Part shown: one piece after another, positions 5,479-6,202 of the stretch
Layout of the letters: each line of letters begins with the position of its first letter
Numbering within the stretch: the first letter of the stretch is position 1
NCBI GenBank assembly: GCA_946534745.1
Contig: CAMNDA010000142.1
Location: 1-6,202 of the forward strand
Source of the DNA: an uncultured Verrucomicrobiota bacterium
Lineage (GTDB): Bacteria; Verrucomicrobiota; Kiritimatiellia; RFP12; UBA3636
Direction of reading: 5' to 3'
Length of the DNA: 6,202 bases
The notes under the pieces: model-generated
Seen by the model: only the letters and a program-made list of their open reading frames with translations
Database searches by the model: none
Told to the model about the DNA's origin: nothing
Program-made: the position numbers and the translations under genes

Positions 5479-6202
5479 ATGAGGACGATCCCTTCCGCCG
5501 TCCGGGGCGCGATTCTCGGACTTTCCCTCCTTGCGCTGCCGTCCGCGGCCGCGATCTACGTCCCCGGGCTCGTGCAGGCGAAGCTGCCGGGCGACCACAA
5601 CCTGACGGCCGACATCGCGTCGCACGAAACGGCGAGCTTCGTTCCGGGCACGCTCGCCACCACGATCGACGAGCATGAGACGAGGGAGAATCCCTACGAC
5701 GGCGTCCGGTGGACGTGGTCGAACACCAACACCTTCGCCTACGCGGGGTCGATGTTCCTCGAGGCCGGGACGACCTATCGCTTCGCCAAGTACATCGACG
5801 ACTCCGGCGACGTCTGGGTCGGCGGGACGAAGATCATCGAGAACGGCGGCTGCACCGACACGCCGGTCGGCGCCTACACGCCCGGTTCCACGGGCTGGCA
5901 CGCCATCGAGGCCCGGTTCGGAAACGGGTACGGCGGCGCCGGCGCGAAGGGCGTCGCCAACGGCTTCTGCTGGAACACCAACGGCGTCGATTCGTTCACG
6001 ACGGGCACGCTGACGGAGGGGGAGGGCTGGCATCCGGTCTTCGACCCGGGCGACGCGACGCTCCTGCGCGCGAAACTCTCCGACGAGAGCCACGTCGCCG
6101 TAACCGCGATCGGGAAGGACGGCGACGACCTGCTCGTCTCGATCGCGTTCGCGGACGTCCCGATGGCGGGCGCCTCGCTCGCGGCGTTCTGGGGCCCGGC
6201 CG
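5479..6202 (+). CDS. Secreted PA14-like domain protein, N-terminal part (runs off window)
   Basis: 241 codons are visible with no stop before the window end. Residues 1-25 form a signal peptide (basic start, ILGLSLLAL core, PSAAA before IYVPG). Residues about 27-175 resemble the PA14-like domain common in planctomycete and verrucomicrobial secreted proteins: PGLVQAKLPG (29-38), an FAYAGSMFLEAGTTYRFA segment (86-103), the paired-aspartate stretch YIDDSGDVWVGG (105-116) and GWHAIEARFGNGYGGAGAKG (139-158). PA14 domains are beta-sandwiches that often bind carbohydrates through adjacent aspartates; binding here is inferred. C125 and C164 could form a disulfide after export. After residue 190 a second beta-rich module begins (VAVTAIGKDGDDLLVSIAFA, 206-225) and is cut off. 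The start fits both the signal peptide and the promoter directly upstream. Its downstream size and anchoring are unknown. It may act at the cell surface alongside the neighbouring glycine-rich protein, but only adjacency suggests this. Confidence 0.82.
   Translation, partial: MRTIPSAVRGAILGLSLLALPSAAAIYVPGLVQAKLPGDHNLTADIASHETASFVPGTLATTIDEHETRENPYDGVRWTWSNTNTFAYAGSMFLEAGTTYRFAKYIDDSGDVWVGGTKIIENGGCTDTPVGAYTPGSTGWHAIEARFGNGYGGAGAKGVANGFCWNTNGVDSFTTGTLTEGEGWHPVFDPGDATLLRAKLSDESHVAVTAIGKDGDDLLVSIAFADVPMAGASLAAFWGPA

Noticed and set aside
4108..6093. Open frame of 661 codons on the minus strand opposite the glycine-rich and PA14-like genes
   Set aside because: It is Ala/Arg/Gly-rich antisense of GGC runs and crosses two genes and their intergenic hairpin. 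No signal, domain or promoter supports it.

Overview
The window is GC-rich, gene-dense bacterial chromosome from a Gram-negative (double-membrane) organism. An OmpA-type outer-membrane protein with thrombospondin type 3 repeats, a large secreted glycine-rich protein and a secreted PA14-like protein occur together, with almost no Shine-Dalgarno sequences on the plus strand. This resembles the PVC superphylum, most likely Verrucomicrobiota/Kiritimatiellae-like bacteria. The lineage is inferred from protein style, not from a marker gene.

Layout from left to right: (1) the 5' part of a tRNA-Val(GAC) gene on the minus strand, cut by the window edge, with its own strong promoter at 91-119. (2) A textbook intrinsic terminator (137-171) that ends the next minus-strand gene. 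(3) An OmpA/OprF-like protein on the minus strand (195-1904): signal peptide, Pro/Ala linker, beta-barrel, eight calcium-binding-type repeats and a peptidoglycan-binding OmpA domain. (4) A 150-bp divergent intergenic region with an extended -10 promoter for the OmpA gene and a -35/-10 promoter for the plus-strand gene. (5) A PLP-dependent class I/II aminotransferase (2055-3365). (6) A 94-bp gap with a GC-rich repeat and a TATAAT promoter. (7) A secreted protein with two tandem glycine-rich domains (3460-5388). (8) A 90-bp gap with a perfect GC-rich hairpin related to the repeat in the previous gap, then a promoter. (9) The N-terminal 241 codons of a secreted PA14-like protein (5479 to the window end, open at the right edge).

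Three of the four protein genes have N-terminal export signals and look like envelope or surface proteins; the aminotransferase is cytosolic metabolism. Each gene has its own plausible promoter, so there is no clear operon. The points most worth a second look are two promoters placed so close to their ATG that the mRNAs should be leaderless or nearly so, the twin glycine-rich domain protein with long GGC runs, and the palindromic element shared by two neighbouring intergenic gaps. No mobile element, CRISPR array or defence system is visible. No stretch over 300 bases lacks a gene.
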